DNA from: Variovorax soli NBRC 106424
GTDB taxonomy: Bacteria; Pseudomonadota; Gammaproteobacteria; Burkholderiales; Burkholderiaceae_C
Assembly (NCBI RefSeq): GCF_001591385.1
Contig: NZ_BCUU01000006.1
Location: 1-64,000 of the forward strand
Reading direction: 5' to 3'
Length of the DNA stretch: 64,000 bases
Below the pieces are notes generated by a model that ran no database searches, was not told where the DNA came from, and saw only the letters and a list, made by a program, of their open reading frames with translations. Below, piece by piece: positions 8,651 to 19,747 of this stretch. Position 1 is the stretch's first letter; each line of letters opens with the position of its first letter. Position numbers and translations under genes: made by a program.

Positions 8651-9174
8651 CCTTCCATCGCCCGCAAGTCACACCACATGTGGACCTTGGCATAGAAGCG
8701 CCCGTCCACCTGCACCGCCATCGGCTCTTCGCCAAACACCTGGAACCCGCAGCGCGCGTACAGCGCCTGCGCCGCATCGTTGCCCTTGGTGACCGTGAGC
8801 TTGACCGTGCGCAGCTCGGGCCTGGCCCGCGCCGCAGCCAGCACGCCCTGCACCAGCTGCTCGCCCAGGCCCTGGGCGCGCGCCTCAGGCACCACGTACA
8901 TGCCGAACAGGGTGCCCTTGTGCCGGGCCTTGATCTTGTCCTCGACCGACAGGCCCGCCACGCCCACGAGCCGGCCGGCATCGTCGAAGGCACCCAGCAC
9001 CAGGCTGTGCGGGTTGTCGCCCGGCGGCAGGCGGTCGACCCACCGCGTCATGGGCGCGTTCACGTATTCGGAGGGGCTGCTGGTGAAGGCCTCGGGATGC
9101 CTTTCGTAGGCCTCCAGCATCAGGTCGCGGTTGGCGGGCGCGTCGGCGGCGGTCAGGCGGCGAATTTCAGGCAT
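8647..9174 (-). CDS. GNAT-family N-acetyltransferase
   Basis: A 175-residue acetyltransferase. The acetyl-CoA binding motif is VPEARAQGLGEQLVQGVL (R/Q-x-x-G-x-G/A pattern, about residues 90-107), and the family C-terminal NDAAQALYARCGFQVFGEEP follows. The start MPEIRRLTAADAP is preferred to an earlier in-frame ATG because GNAT proteins commonly begin this way. The substrate is unknown. It is divergent from the aldehyde dehydrogenase gene, with 66 bp between the starts. Confidence 0.85.
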   Translation of the reverse strand: MPEIRRLTAADAPANRDLMLEAYERHPEAFTSSPSEYVNAPMTRWVDRLPPGDNPHSLVLGAFDDAGRLVGVAGLSVEDKIKARHKGTLFGMYVVPEARAQGLGEQLVQGVLAAARARPELRTVKLTVTKGNDAAQALYARCGFQVFGEEPMAVQVDGRFYAKVHMWCDLRAMEG

Positions 9175-9240
9175 CGGGCGAAATTCTGCCCCAAGGCCCC
9201 GCCCAGGCGCCCGCCCCACGGGCTCGCGCACAATCGGGCC

Positions 9241-10674
9241 ATGCAACTCAATTTCATTGGCAATTCAAACGTACTGTCTTCCTCAGGCAAGACCCTGCCG
9301 GTGCTGGATCCCTCCGACGGGCAGCCTTTCGACGAGCTGCAGCGCAGCAACGCGCAGGACATCGACGCCGCCGTTCGCGCCGCGCGCGACTGCTTCGACA
9401 CCACCTGGCACAAGGTGAGCGCGGCCGAGCGCGGCCGGCTGATGATGAAGCTGTCCCAGAAAATCGCCGCCCATGCCGACGAGCTGGCCCTGCTGGAGCA
9501 GCGCGACTGCGGCAAGCCGGTGAAGCAGGCCCGCGCCGACGCGTTGGCCCTGGTGCGCTATTTCGAGTTCTATGCCGGCGCCTGCGACAAGCTGCACGGC
9601 GAGACCATTCCCTACCAGGACGGCTACAGCGTCTTCACCTGGCGCGAGCCGCACGGGGTGACGGGCCACATCATTCCCTGGAACTACCCCATGCAGATCT
9701 TCGGCCGCAGCGTGGGCGGCGCCCTGGCCGCGGGCAATGCCTGCGTGGTCAAGCCGGCCGAAGACGCTTGCCTGTCGCTCATCCGCGTGGCGCAGCTGGC
9801 GGCCGAGGTGGGCTTTCCGGCCGGGGCCATCAACATCGTGACGGGCTACGGCCACGAGGTGGGCGACGCGCTGGCGCGCCACCCCGGCATCGACCACATC
9901 AGCTTCACCGGCAGCCCGCGCGTGGGCACGCTGATCCAGCAGGTGGCGGCCGAGCGCCACTGCCCGGTGACGCTGGAGCTGGGCGGCAAGAGCCCGCAGA
10001 TCATCTTTGCCGATGCCGACATCGACGCGGCCATTCCGGTGCTGATCAATGCCATCGTGCAGAACGCCGGCCAGACCTGCTCGGCCGGCTCGCGCGTGCT
10101 GATCGAGCGCGGCATCTACGAGCCCCTGCTCGATCGCCTGGGCAAGGCCTTCGAGGCGCTGCGCGTGGGTCCGGCCGCCATGGACCTGGACGTGGGCCCG
10201 CTGATCCGCCAGTCGCAGCAGCAGCGCGTGTGGGACTTCCTGAGCGACGCGCATGCCGCCGGCATTCCCATGGTGGCGCAAGGCACCGTGGTGGACGAGG
10301 CGCCCGAGACCGGCTTCTACCAGGCCCCCACCCTGTTGCGCGACGTGCCGGTGAACCACCGGCTGGCGCAGGAGGAAGTGTTCGGCCCGGTGCTGGCCGC
10401 GATGCAGTTCGCCGACGAGGACCAGGCCGTCGAGCTGGCCAATGCCACCCAGTTCGGCCTGGTGGCCGGCGTGTGGACCGAGAACGGCGCGCGCCAGTTC
10501 CGCATGGCCAAGCGCCTTCGCAGCGGCCAGATCTTCATCAACAACTACGGCGCCGGCGGCGGCGTGGAACTGCCCTTCGGCGGCGTGAAGTCCTCCGGCT
10601 ACGGCCGCGAGAAGGGTTTCGAGGCGCTGTACGGCTTCACCACCCTCAAGACCGTGGCGGTCAAGCATGGCTGA
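9241..10674 (+). CDS. NAD(P)-dependent aldehyde dehydrogenase
   Basis: A 477-residue enzyme that oxidises an aldehyde to its acid. Motifs: IIPWNYPMQIFGRSVG (substrate/NAD site), FTGSPRVG (Rossmann Gly), the catalytic Glu in VTLELGGKSPQ and the catalytic Cys in QNAGQTCSAGSR. The C-terminal PFGGVKSSGYGREKG is also typical. It overlaps the next gene by 8 bp. The pairing with a 3-hydroxyisobutyrate dehydrogenase-like enzyme suggests a small catabolic operon; the exact substrate cannot be told from the sequence. Confidence 0.92.
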   Translation: MQLNFIGNSNVLSSSGKTLPVLDPSDGQPFDELQRSNAQDIDAAVRAARDCFDTTWHKVSAAERGRLMMKLSQKIAAHADELALLEQRDCGKPVKQARADALALVRYFEFYAGACDKLHGETIPYQDGYSVFTWREPHGVTGHIIPWNYPMQIFGRSVGGALAAGNACVVKPAEDACLSLIRVAQLAAEVGFPAGAINIVTGYGHEVGDALARHPGIDHISFTGSPRVGTLIQQVAAERHCPVTLELGGKSPQIIFADADIDAAIPVLINAIVQNAGQTCSAGSRVLIERGIYEPLLDRLGKAFEALRVGPAAMDLDVGPLIRQSQQQRVWDFLSDAHAAGIPMVAQGTVVDEAPETGFYQAPTLLRDVPVNHRLAQEEVFGPVLAAMQFADEDQAVELANATQFGLVAGVWTENGARQFRMAKRLRSGQIFINNYGAGGGVELPFGGVKSSGYGREKGFEALYGFTTLKTVAVKHG

Positions 10675-11590
10675 AGTGCAAGCGAAGACCCCCCGCACCG
10701 TCGCCATCATCGGCGTCGGCATGATCGGCACCGCCGTGGCGCAGCGCTTTCTGGATTGCGGCCACACGGTGCGCCTGCACACCCGCAGCCCTGAAAAGCT
10801 CAAGCCCCTGGTGGAGCGCGGCGGCATCGCCTGTACCTCGGCCGCCGAGGCCGCCCAGGGCAGCGAATTCGTCATCACCAGCCTGAACAGCGTGGAGATC
10901 GTCGAAGACGCGGTGTTCGGTACCCGCGGCGCCGCGCAGGGCATGGACGCCTCGGCCGTGCTGATCGACATGTCCTCCATCAACCCGCCGGCCACGCGCC
11001 GCCTGGCGCAGATGCTGACCGAGCGCTGCGGTGCCGAATGGGTGGACGCGCCCCTGTCCGGCGGTGCGCCCAAGGCGGTGATAGGCAAGCTCACCGTCAT
11101 GGCCGGCGGCACCGCCGAGGCCGTGGCCCATGCCCACGAGCTGATGCGCGACCTGTGCGCCAACTACACCCACATGGGCCCCTCGGGCGCCGGCCAGACC
11201 ACCAAGCTGGTCAACCAGGTGCTGTGCGCGCTCAACAACCAGGCGGTGGCCGAGGCGGTGCGCCTGGCCGAGGCCGGCGGCGTGGATGCGAGCAAGCTGC
11301 CCGCAGCCCTGGCCGGCGGCCGCGCCGACAGCGCCGCCCTGCAGGAATTCGGCCCGCAGATGGCCGCCCGCCAGGCACCGCCCACCGGCGCCATGCGCAA
11401 CATGGTCAAGGACATGGAAGGCGTGCAGGCGCTGGCCCAGGCCCACCGCGTGGCGCTGCCGCTGTCCAGCACGGTGGCCGATGTGCTGCGCACTTTCCTG
11501 GCCGCGGGCCTGGGCGATGCGCAGGTGGCCGAGCTCATGCTGCAGTTCGACGGCTACCAGCGCCAGCCGGCGCGGGCCTCGCGCACTTGA
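10667..11590 (+). CDS. NAD(P)-dependent 3-hydroxyisobutyrate dehydrogenase-family oxidoreductase
   Basis: A 307-residue beta-hydroxyacid dehydrogenase. The N-terminal Rossmann motif is IIGVGMIGTAVAQRF (G-x-G-x-x-G). The substrate-binding motif is VDAPLSGGAPKAVIGKLTVM and the catalytic Lys lies in GPSGAGQTTKLVNQVL. It is translationally coupled to the aldehyde dehydrogenase. Tartronate semialdehyde reductase and HIBADH are both possible. Confidence 0.88.
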   Translation: MAEVQAKTPRTVAIIGVGMIGTAVAQRFLDCGHTVRLHTRSPEKLKPLVERGGIACTSAAEAAQGSEFVITSLNSVEIVEDAVFGTRGAAQGMDASAVLIDMSSINPPATRRLAQMLTERCGAEWVDAPLSGGAPKAVIGKLTVMAGGTAEAVAHAHELMRDLCANYTHMGPSGAGQTTKLVNQVLCALNNQAVAEAVRLAEAGGVDASKLPAALAGGRADSAALQEFGPQMAARQAPPTGAMRNMVKDMEGVQALAQAHRVALPLSSTVADVLRTFLAAGLGDAQVAELMLQFDGYQRQPARASRT

Positions 11591-11638
11591 CCTCGGTCAG
11601 CGCCAGGGCAGCCCCGTTGCGCTAAATTGGCCCCAATC

Positions 11639-12781
11639 ATGTCGTCCGAAGTCCGTGTTCCCCTCAGCGCCGTGGGCCGCCCGCTGCGCCTGGATTCCCT
11701 GCCCAGGGTGGCCGGCAGCGGCAGCCTGCTCGACCGCCTGGGCCGGCCGCTGACCGACCTGCGCATCAGCGTGACCGACCGCTGCAACTTCCGCTGCAGC
11801 TACTGCATGCCCAAGGAAGTCTTCGACAAGGACTACCCCTACCTGCCGCACAGCGCGCTGCTGAGCTTCGAGGAGATCACGCGGCTGGCGCGCATCTTCG
11901 CCTCGCACGGCGTGCACAAGATCCGCCTGACCGGCGGAGAGCCGCTGCTGCGCAAGAACATCGAGCTGCTCATCGAGCAACTGGCCGCGCTGCGCACGCC
12001 CGACGGCCAGCCGCTGGACCTGACGCTGACCACCAACGGCTCGCTGCTGGCGCGCAAGGCCAAGGCGCTGAAGGATGCGGGCCTGCAGCGCGTCACCGTC
12101 AGCCTGGACGGGCTGGACGACGCGGTGTTCCGCAGCATGAACGACGTGGACTTTCCGGTGGCGCAGGTGCTCACCGGGCTGGACGCGGCGCATGCGGCAG
12201 GCCTGGGGCCGATCAAGGTCAACATGGTGGTCAAGCGCGGCACCAACGAGAACGAGATCCTGCCCATGGCGCGGCGCTTTCGCGGCACGGGCATGGTGCT
12301 GCGCTTCATCGAGTACATGGACGTGGGCGCCACCAACGGCTGGCGCATGGACGAAGTGCTGCCCTCGTCGGAGGTGGTGCGGCGCATTGCCGAAGAATTT
12401 CCGCTGGTGCCGCTGGAAGCCACCGCGCCCGGCGAAACCGCGCAGCGCTGGGGCTATGCCGGTGCCGACGGCGCGCACGACCCGTCGCTGGGCGAAGTCG
12501 GCGTCATCAGCAGCGTGACGCAGGCCTTCTGCCGCGACTGCACGCGCGCGCGCCTGTCCACTGAGGGCAAGCTCTACCTGTGCCTGTTCGCCCACGGCGG
12601 ACACGACCTGCGGCCGCTGCTGCGCGAGCAGCAGGCCAGCGACGAGGACATTTCGTCGGCCATCGCCCACATCTGGCAGGGCCGGGCCGACCGCTATTCC
12701 GAGCTGCGCGGCCAGCGCGCGCCGGACGACAGCGCCACGCCCGGCGCGCGCCGCGTCGAGATGAGCTACATCGGAGGCTGA
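11639..12781 (+). CDS. moaA: GTP 3',8-cyclase MoaA
   Basis: A radical SAM enzyme that turns GTP into 3',8-cyclo-GTP, the first step of molybdenum cofactor synthesis. The N-terminal 4Fe-4S motif is CNFRCSYC (C-x3-C-x2-C). The C-terminal cluster ligands are in [19 protein letters not shown]. The protein ends in the conserved Gly-Gly tail (MSYIGG). The ATG at 11639 is chosen over a TTG 12 bp upstream. Its stop overlaps the mobA start (TGATG). Confidence 0.95.
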   Translation: MSSEVRVPLSAVGRPLRLDSLPRVAGSGSLLDRLGRPLTDLRISVTDRCNFRCSYCMPKEVFDKDYPYLPHSALLSFEEITRLARIFASHGVHKIRLTGGEPLLRKNIELLIEQLAALRTPDGQPLDLTLTTNGSLLARKAKALKDAGLQRVTVSLDGLDDAVFRSMNDVDFPVAQVLTGLDAAHAAGLGPIKVNMVVKRGTNENEILPMARRFRGTGMVLRFIEYMDVGATNGWRMDEVLPSSEVVRRIAEEFPLVPLEATAPGETAQRWGYAGADGAHDPSLGEVGVISSVTQAFCRDCTRARLSTEGKLYLCLFAHGGHDLRPLLREQQASDEDISSAIAHIWQGRADRYSELRGQRAPDDSATPGARRVEMSYIGG

Positions 12782-13443
12782 TGCAGCCTCCCCACAAGAA
12801 ACCAATGCCAATCACACACGAGGACATCACCGGCCTGGTGCTCGCCGGCGGGCGCGGATCGCGCATGGGCGGCGTGGACAAGGGCCTGCAGAACTTCAAC
12901 GGCACGCCGCTGGCGCTGCACGCACTCTTGCGCCTTGGGCCGCAGGTGGGCCAGACGATGGTCAACGCCAACCGCAACCTGTCCGCGTACGAGTCCTTCG
13001 GCTCCCCGGTCTGGCCCGACGGCCTGGCCGACTATGCCGGGCCGCTGGCCGGCTTCCTGGTGGGGCTGGAGCGCTGCGAGACGCCCTACCTGCTCACCGT
13101 GCCCTGCGACACGCCGCTGTTCCCGCTCGACCTGGCCCATCGCATGGCCGAGGCACTGGCGCGGGAAGACGCCGAGATCGCCATGGCCTGCGGTGCCGAG
13201 CCGCAGGAAGACGGCAGCGTGCAGATGCGCACGCAGCCGGTGTTCTGCCTGCTGCGCGCCGACCTGCTGGAAAGCCTGGTGCGCTTCACCCAGGCCGGTG
13301 GCCGCAAGATCGACGCCTGGACGGCCACCCACCACACCGTGCAGGTGCCCTTCGACCGCGAAGGCGATGCGCGCGAGGCCTTCTTCAACGCCAACACCCT
13401 GGCCGAACTGCATGCGCTGGAACGCCAGCGCACCACGCCCTGA
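12781..13443 (+). CDS. mobA: molybdenum cofactor guanylyltransferase MobA
   Basis: MobA adds GMP to molybdopterin to form the MGD cofactor. The N-terminal nucleotide-binding motif is [19 protein letters not shown], and the [16 protein letters not shown] segment (about residue 103) carries the Mg-binding Asp. Length is 220 residues from the ATG that overlaps moaA. An ATG 24 bp downstream ([10 protein letters not shown]) is a possible alternative start. moaA-mobA-moeA is a common order in Comamonadaceae. Confidence 0.93.
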   Translation: MQPPHKKPMPITHEDITGLVLAGGRGSRMGGVDKGLQNFNGTPLALHALLRLGPQVGQTMVNANRNLSAYESFGSPVWPDGLADYAGPLAGFLVGLERCETPYLLTVPCDTPLFPLDLAHRMAEALAREDAEIAMACGAEPQEDGSVQMRTQPVFCLLRADLLESLVRFTQAGGRKIDAWTATHHTVQVPFDREGDAREAFFNANTLAELHALERQRTTP

Positions 13444-13459
13444 GCCCTCGACCACACCC

Positions 13460-14776
<1,317 letters not shown>

Positions 14777-14796
14777 GCCACCACGCCTGAGCCGCC

Positions 14797-16161
14797 TCAG
14801 CGCGCCCGCGGCGGCCGCTTCTCCAGCAAGGGCTGCGACACGCCCTCCACCCCCACCAACCCCAGCACCGTCACCAGCGAGCTCTGGGCGCCCTTCCATG
14901 CGTCGGTCAGGTCGATCCACTCGCTCAGCGCGTGAAAGCCGCCGGTCTTGCCGCCGCCGCCGATGATGATGGCCGGCACCCCCAGCGACATGGGCACGTT
15001 GGCATCGGTGCTGGCGCCGGTCAGCACGCTCTTGCGGTCGAAGGCGGTGTTGGCCCGCACCGCCGCCTCGACGATGACCGAATCGGCCGGCGTCATGCCG
15101 CCGGGCCGGTCGCCGATGAGCTTGTTGCTCACCGACAGCGTGTTCACGTTCCAGCGCTTGTTCTCTTCCGCCACCGCCTGGTCGACGGCGGCCAGCACCT
15201 TCTTCTCGGTCTCCAGCAGCGGCGCCATCTGGTTGGAGCGGATGTCCACCGCCATCCTGGCGTCCGGCGCAATGGTGTTGACCGAGGTGCCGCCCGACAC
15301 GGTGCCCACGGTGAAGGTGGTCTTGGGGTCGCTCGGCGTGTGGATGTCGGCGATCTTGGCAATCGCACGGCCCATGCCGTGGATGGCGCTGGGCACCTCG
15401 CCGAAGGCGCCGAAGCTGTGGCCGCCCGGCCCCTTGAAGTTGAATTCGTAGCGATGGCTGCCCGTGCCCAGGATGAGCACGCCGCCGTCCGGCACGGGCT
15501 CCAGCCCCACCATGCCGTCGATGTCGCGATGCTCGGCAAAGATGTGCTTGATGCCGCGCAGGTTGCCCAGTTCCTCTTCGCCCACGTTGCCCACGAAGAC
15601 GAGGTCGCCCACGGTCCGGATCTTGTTGTCGTTGAGCACCTTGAGCCATGACAGCAGCACCGCCAGGCCACGCGTGTCGTCGGAGATGCCGGGCGCATGC
15701 AGCTTGCCGTCGCGCTCCTTCACCTTCACGTCGGTGCCGGCCGGGAACACGGTGTCGAGGTGGGCCGAGATGATCAGCTTCGGGCCGTTGCCGCTGCCCT
15801 TGCGGATGCCGATGGCATTGCCCTCGGCGTCGATCTTCGCGTCGGCCAGGCCCAGCGCCTTCAGGCGGGCCAGGAAGGCTTCGGCGCGCTTTTGCTCCTT
15901 GAAGGGCGGCGCCTCGATCTCGGTGAGCATCTTCAGGTCTTCGATCGAACGCTCGTGGTCGGCCTTGACCGCCTCCAGCAGTTTCTGGATCTGCGGCGCG
16001 GCCATGAGCTGCGTGTAGGCCTGATCCACCGCCGGGCGCACCTGCGCGGGCGTGGGCGCAACGGCGTTGAAGGACTGCGCTTGCGCCGCGCCCGCGGCAC
16101 ACAGCGCGGCCAGGGCCACGGCAATGGCGGCCAGCGGATGGCGATTCGATTCGAAGGTCAT
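14797..16161 (-). CDS. exported M20-family metallopeptidase
   Basis: A zinc exopeptidase of the M20/M28 type with an N-terminal signal peptide (LAAIAVALAALCAAGAAQAQ), so it should be periplasmic. Metal and catalytic motifs are SAHLDTVFPAG (His-x-Asp), GISDDTRGLA (bridging Asp) and GNVGEEELG (catalytic Glu pair). Length is 454 residues. The start MTFESNRHPL is preferred to one 42 bp upstream because it places the signal peptide correctly. It is convergent with moeA. The substrate is unknown; aminoacyl peptides are likely for this family. Confidence 0.87.
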   Translation of the reverse strand: MTFESNRHPLAAIAVALAALCAAGAAQAQSFNAVAPTPAQVRPAVDQAYTQLMAAPQIQKLLEAVKADHERSIEDLKMLTEIEAPPFKEQKRAEAFLARLKALGLADAKIDAEGNAIGIRKGSGNGPKLIISAHLDTVFPAGTDVKVKERDGKLHAPGISDDTRGLAVLLSWLKVLNDNKIRTVGDLVFVGNVGEEELGNLRGIKHIFAEHRDIDGMVGLEPVPDGGVLILGTGSHRYEFNFKGPGGHSFGAFGEVPSAIHGMGRAIAKIADIHTPSDPKTTFTVGTVSGGTSVNTIAPDARMAVDIRSNQMAPLLETEKKVLAAVDQAVAEENKRWNVNTLSVSNKLIGDRPGGMTPADSVIVEAAVRANTAFDRKSVLTGASTDANVPMSLGVPAIIIGGGGKTGGFHALSEWIDLTDAWKGAQSSLVTVLGLVGVEGVSQPLLEKRPPRAR

Positions 16162-16263
16162 GAATGGATAGGAAGCGTTGGAAAAGACAGGAGCCCCAAG
16201 CATGCAAGAACGGCGCCCAAAGGTCGAGTCCGCAGCGCTCGCCCTGCCCTACCATGCCGGCCT

Positions 16264-17886
16264 GTGTCTTTCAAAAACCACCATCCGGCGCCGCCGCGCT
16301 CGCTGTGCGCCCACCTCGCCTCGGCCCTCGTCCTGGTCCTGGCCGCATGGCTCATCAGCGGCTGCGCATCCCTCCCCGACGGCCTCGCCGGCCCGCCCGC
16401 CAAGGCCCTGCGCGCTTCGTCCGACACCGCGCTGGGCCGCATGGCACTGGCCGCGCGGCCCGACCCGGACCTGAGCGGCTTTCGCCTGATGCCCGGCGGC
16501 GACAACGCACTCAACACCCGGCTCGAACTGGCCCGTCGCGCCGAGCGCACGCTGGACGTCCAGTACTACCACATCGAGAACGACGAAACAGGCCGCTACT
16601 TCCTGCGCACCCTGCGCGACGCGGCGCTGCGCGGCGTGCGCGTGCGGCTGCTGATGGACGACCTCTACACCTCGGGCGAGGACGCGCTGCTGCTCGGCCT
16701 GGCCGCCACGCCCAACCTGGAGCTGCGCCTGTTCAACCCCTTTCCGGCCGGGCGCAGCAGCATGGCCCGGCGCTTCGGCGCATCGCTGTTCAATTTCGAC
16801 CGCGTGCAGCGGCGCATGCACAACAAGCTCTTCATCGCCGACGGTGCGATGGCGGTGGCGGGCGGGCGCAACATCGGCAACCAGTACTTCACCCGCACCA
16901 CGGGCGAGAACTTCATCGACCTCGACACCTTCGTGACGGGTGCGCTGCTGCCGCGGCTGGGCGCTTTGTTCGACCAGTACTGGAACAGCCCCTACGTGGT
17001 GCCGGTGCAGGCCATCGTGAAGAGCGATGCCACGCGCGAGGAACTGGCGGCACGCTTCGAATCCCTGACCGGCCCCGACACCACCCCGCCGCCGCCCGCC
17101 CCCGCTCCCAACGACCTGCTCGGCTACGCGCCCATGCAGGGCGAACTGCGCGCAGGCAGGCTCGGGCTCATCTGGACACGCGGCGAGGCCTATGCAGATT
17201 CGCCGGAACGCGTGGTGGGCAAGACCGCGTCCTACGGCGGCGTGCCGCTGCTGGACGTGGACAGCGTGCGCTACAACGTCACCGAGCAGATGCGCCGCGC
17301 GCGCAGCGAGATCAGCATCACCTCGCCCTACCTGGTGCCGGGCCGCGGCGGCCTGGAGGTGATGCAGGAGGTCCACGCCCGCGGCGTGAAGATGAGCCTG
17401 GTGACCAATTCGCTCGCAGCCACCGACGAGCCGCTGGTCCACACTGCCTACCGGCGCTACCGGGCCGACATGATGCGGCTGGGGGTGGAGCTGTACGAGC
17501 TGAGCACCGAGCGCACGCGCACCAGCGTGCGGCTGGGGCTGCTGGGCTCCAGCATCGGGCGGCTGCATGCCAAGTCGGCGGTGATCGACCGGCGCATCCT
17601 CTTCATCGGCTCGATGAACTTCGACCCGCGCTCGGACATGCTCAACACCGAGATCGGCCTGTTCATACAGAGCCCGGAGATGGCGCAGCAGGTGCTCAAG
17701 CTGGTGGACGTGCTCAAGCAGCAAGGCGCGTACCGCCTGCAGTTCGCAGCCGACGGCCGTTCGCTCGAATGGGTGGGCGGCCCGCCGGGGCGGCAGGTGG
17801 TGCTCACCGAGGAGCCCGACTCGACCTTCTGGAGCCGCATCATGCTGGAGCTTCTCGCGCCGCTCACGCCAGAGAGCGTGCTCTAG
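16264..17886 (+). CDS. phospholipase D-family lipoprotein (cardiolipin synthase-like)
   Basis: Two HKD motifs mark the phospholipase D superfamily: MHNKLFIADGAMAVAGGRN and LHAKSAVIDRRILFIGSMNF, each with the following NxxN/GSMN region. The N-terminus has a hydrophobic segment and a lipobox (AAWLISGCAS), so the protein is probably membrane-anchored in the periplasm. No ATG fits; a GTG at 16264 (VSFKNHHP) gives 540 residues. The best functional guess is ClsC-like cardiolipin/phosphatidyl transfer. Its stop overlaps the stop of the convergent YceI gene. Confidence 0.82.
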   Translation: MSFKNHHPAPPRSLCAHLASALVLVLAAWLISGCASLPDGLAGPPAKALRASSDTALGRMALAARPDPDLSGFRLMPGGDNALNTRLELARRAERTLDVQYYHIENDETGRYFLRTLRDAALRGVRVRLLMDDLYTSGEDALLLGLAATPNLELRLFNPFPAGRSSMARRFGASLFNFDRVQRRMHNKLFIADGAMAVAGGRNIGNQYFTRTTGENFIDLDTFVTGALLPRLGALFDQYWNSPYVVPVQAIVKSDATREELAARFESLTGPDTTPPPPAPAPNDLLGYAPMQGELRAGRLGLIWTRGEAYADSPERVVGKTASYGGVPLLDVDSVRYNVTEQMRRARSEISITSPYLVPGRGGLEVMQEVHARGVKMSLVTNSLAATDEPLVHTAYRRYRADMMRLGVELYELSTERTRTSVRLGLLGSSIGRLHAKSAVIDRRILFIGSMNFDPRSDMLNTEIGLFIQSPEMAQQVLKLVDVLKQQGAYRLQFAADGRSLEWVGGPPGRQVVLTEEPDSTFWSRIMLELLAPLTPESVL

Positions 17887-18548
17887 TCCGGCAGGTTGAT
17901 CGCCTCGACCTGCACCAGCAGCCGCACCTTGTCCTCGAAGCCGAAGTTCAGGCCCCACAGCATGCCCCACTGGCTGCGCTCGATGGTGGTCTCGAAATCG
18001 CCGCCGCAGACCTGGCGCTTGAACATCGGGTTCATGTAGCAGTTGAAGCGGCTGGCCTTGAGCAGCACGGGCCGGGTCTGGCCCAGCATGGTGAGCGTGC
18101 CGGGCACCTCGCTCACCTTGTCGCCCGCGAGCGTCATCTTCTCGGCGCGAAAGCGCGCGGTGGGAAAGGCCGCCACGTTGAAGAAGTCCTTGCTCTGCAC
18201 ATGCCGGTTGAGCAGGTCCACGCCGGTATTGATGGAGCTCATGTCCATGGTCACGTCCACCGCACCGCTCGCGCCGCTCGCATCGATCTGCACGCTGCCG
18301 TCGCTGGTGCTGAAGCGGCCGCGGTTGGTGGTGGTGCCGTAGTGGCCGATCTCGTAGTTGACGAAGGTATGGGTCGGGTCGATGACATAGCGCCCGCCCT
18401 TGATCGGACCGCCCGAGGGCTGCATGGCCATGGGCGGGGCCGTGAAGTCGGGTGCGGTGGGAATGGCCTGCGCCAGGGCGGCCAGGGGCCACGCGCATGC
18501 CAGCAGCGCGGCACCTGCAGTGGCGAGTTTCTTTGTCGACTGGATCAT
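17883..18548 (-). CDS. YceI-family periplasmic protein
   Basis: YceI proteins are secreted lipocalin-like proteins that bind isoprenoids. A signal peptide (LATAGAALLACAWPLAALAQ) is followed by the YceI core: YVIDPTHTFVNYEIGHYGTT, MDMSSINTG, RHVQSKDFFNVAAFPTARF and a C-terminal FGFEDKVRLLVQVEAI. Length is 221 residues. It lies 25 bp after a second YceI gene and a cytochrome b561, an arrangement common in proteobacteria. The physiological ligand is unknown. Confidence 0.9.
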   Translation of the reverse strand: MIQSTKKLATAGAALLACAWPLAALAQAIPTAPDFTAPPMAMQPSGGPIKGGRYVIDPTHTFVNYEIGHYGTTTNRGRFSTSDGSVQIDASGASGAVDVTMDMSSINTGVDLLNRHVQSKDFFNVAAFPTARFRAEKMTLAGDKVSEVPGTLTMLGQTRPVLLKASRFNCYMNPMFKRQVCGGDFETTIERSQWGMLWGLNFGFEDKVRLLVQVEAINLPD

Positions 18549-18573
18549 TTTCCTGCTCGGATGTGTCTCTGGC

Positions 18574-19152
18574 TCAGAGCGGTCCGAGGCCGCTCAGGGT
18601 GAACTTGAATCGCACCAGCACATCGTTGGCCACCAGCGAGGTGTCGGCCCATTCGCCGTCCCCCACCTTGAAGGCCAGCCGCTGGATGGTCAGGCTGCCG
18701 GTGGCCACCGACTGGCCCTCTGCCTGGGTGATGGCGAGCGGCACCACGAGTTCCTGCGTGCGGCCCTTGATGGTCAGGCGCCCGGCGACCTCGAAGCGCC
18801 CGTTGCCCAGGCCCTTGATGGAGGTGGAGGCGAAATCCGCCTGCGGGAAGCTCGCGGTGTCGAACCAGGCGGGCTTGGGCAGCTCGGCATCGCCCTCCGG
18901 CACGCCCAGCGTCGCGCTGCCCGTGTCGACGAGCAGGCGGATGCTGCCGCCTTCGGGCTTGCGCGGATCGAACGCCACCTGCGCCGAGAAGCGGCCGAAG
19001 CGCCCTTCCACCGGCACCCCCATCTGCTTGCTGACGAACTGGACCTGGCTCTTGTCCGGCACGAGGCGCACCGCGGGGGCATCGGCCCGTACCCACGGCA
19101 CAGCCGCCGCCAGGGCCAGGCAGCAGGCCAGGTTCAGTACTGACCGCCTCAT
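18574..19152 (-). CDS. YceI-family periplasmic protein (second copy)
   Basis: A 192-residue protein with a signal peptide (VLNLACCLALAAAVPWVRAD) and the YceI pattern VPDKSQVQFVSKQMGVPVEG, RFGRFSAQVAFDP and FPQADFASTSIKGLG. It differs from its neighbour by a shorter N-terminal region. Its ATG overlaps the cytochrome b561 stop (TGATG), so the three genes form one unit. Confidence 0.9.
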   Translation of the reverse strand: MRRSVLNLACCLALAAAVPWVRADAPAVRLVPDKSQVQFVSKQMGVPVEGRFGRFSAQVAFDPRKPEGGSIRLLVDTGSATLGVPEGDAELPKPAWFDTASFPQADFASTSIKGLGNGRFEVAGRLTIKGRTQELVVPLAITQAEGQSVATGSLTIQRLAFKVGDGEWADTSLVANDVLVRFKFTLSGLGPL

Positions 19153-19712
19153 CACACGCCCTCCTTGCCAGGCCACATCCGAACCAGCAGGTTGGCATGA
19201 TCGATCCAGCGGTGCTTGAGCACGCCGGCCACGTGAACGACCACCAGCGCGGCCAGCAGGTAGGCCCCGCCACGGTGCAGCGGCAGCAGCACCGACTTGG
19301 CGAACGCCTCGTCGGGTGCCACGAAATCGGGCAGCGGCAGCATGCCCATCCAGACCACCGGGAAACCCATGGCCGAACTGTAGGCCCAGCCGAGCAGGGG
19401 CACCGCGAAAAACAGGAGGTAGAGCGCGGCCATCGTGCCCTGGTGCAGGCGCTGCTGCCACGGCGGCATGGCGCGCAGCACCGGCTCGGGCAGCGGCGGC
19501 GGCGCATGCCGCAGGCGCCACGCCAGCCGCAGCAGCGACAGCGCCAGGATGGTCACGCCGGCCCACTTGTGCCAGTTCATGAGCCGCAGCCGCCAGGGCG
19601 AGATCGGCAGCCCGGCCACGTACAGGCCCATGCCGAAGGCGCCGGCGATGAGCAGCGCCAGAAGCCAATGCAGGCCGATGGCCGTGCGGCTGTAGCGGTT
19701 GCGTGGCGGCAT
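19152..19712 (-). CDS. cytochrome b561-family membrane protein
   Basis: A four-helix di-haem b membrane protein of the CybB type. Helices lie near residues 13-33, 48-66, 86-106 and 144-165. Haem-ligand histidines are in AIGLHWLLA, LMNWHKWAG, LHRGG and VVVHVAGVLKHRWI. Length is 186 residues. It is coupled to the YceI genes downstream, so it probably supplies electrons from quinol to a partner linked to YceI function. Confidence 0.9.
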   Translation of the reverse strand: MPPRNRYSRTAIGLHWLLALLIAGAFGMGLYVAGLPISPWRLRLMNWHKWAGVTILALSLLRLAWRLRHAPPPLPEPVLRAMPPWQQRLHQGTMAALYLLFFAVPLLGWAYSSAMGFPVVWMGMLPLPDFVAPDEAFAKSVLLPLHRGGAYLLAALVVVHVAGVLKHRWIDHANLLVRMWPGKEGV

Positions 19713-19747
19713 GTGGCTGTCTTGCTTGAGACTTGGGGTGCGCGGCC

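Noticed and set aside
8176-9240. A 355-residue N-terminal extension of the aldehyde dehydrogenase
   Set aside because: It overlaps the AbiEii toxin gene and the GNAT gene in the wrong frames. The ATG at 9241 gives the normal family length.
16249-18498. A very long open frame (about 749 codons) on the minus strand
   Set aside because: It runs antisense across the phospholipase D gene and into YceI in a GC-rich region; composition is His/Arg/Ala-rich without any domain. It is a shadow of the real genes.
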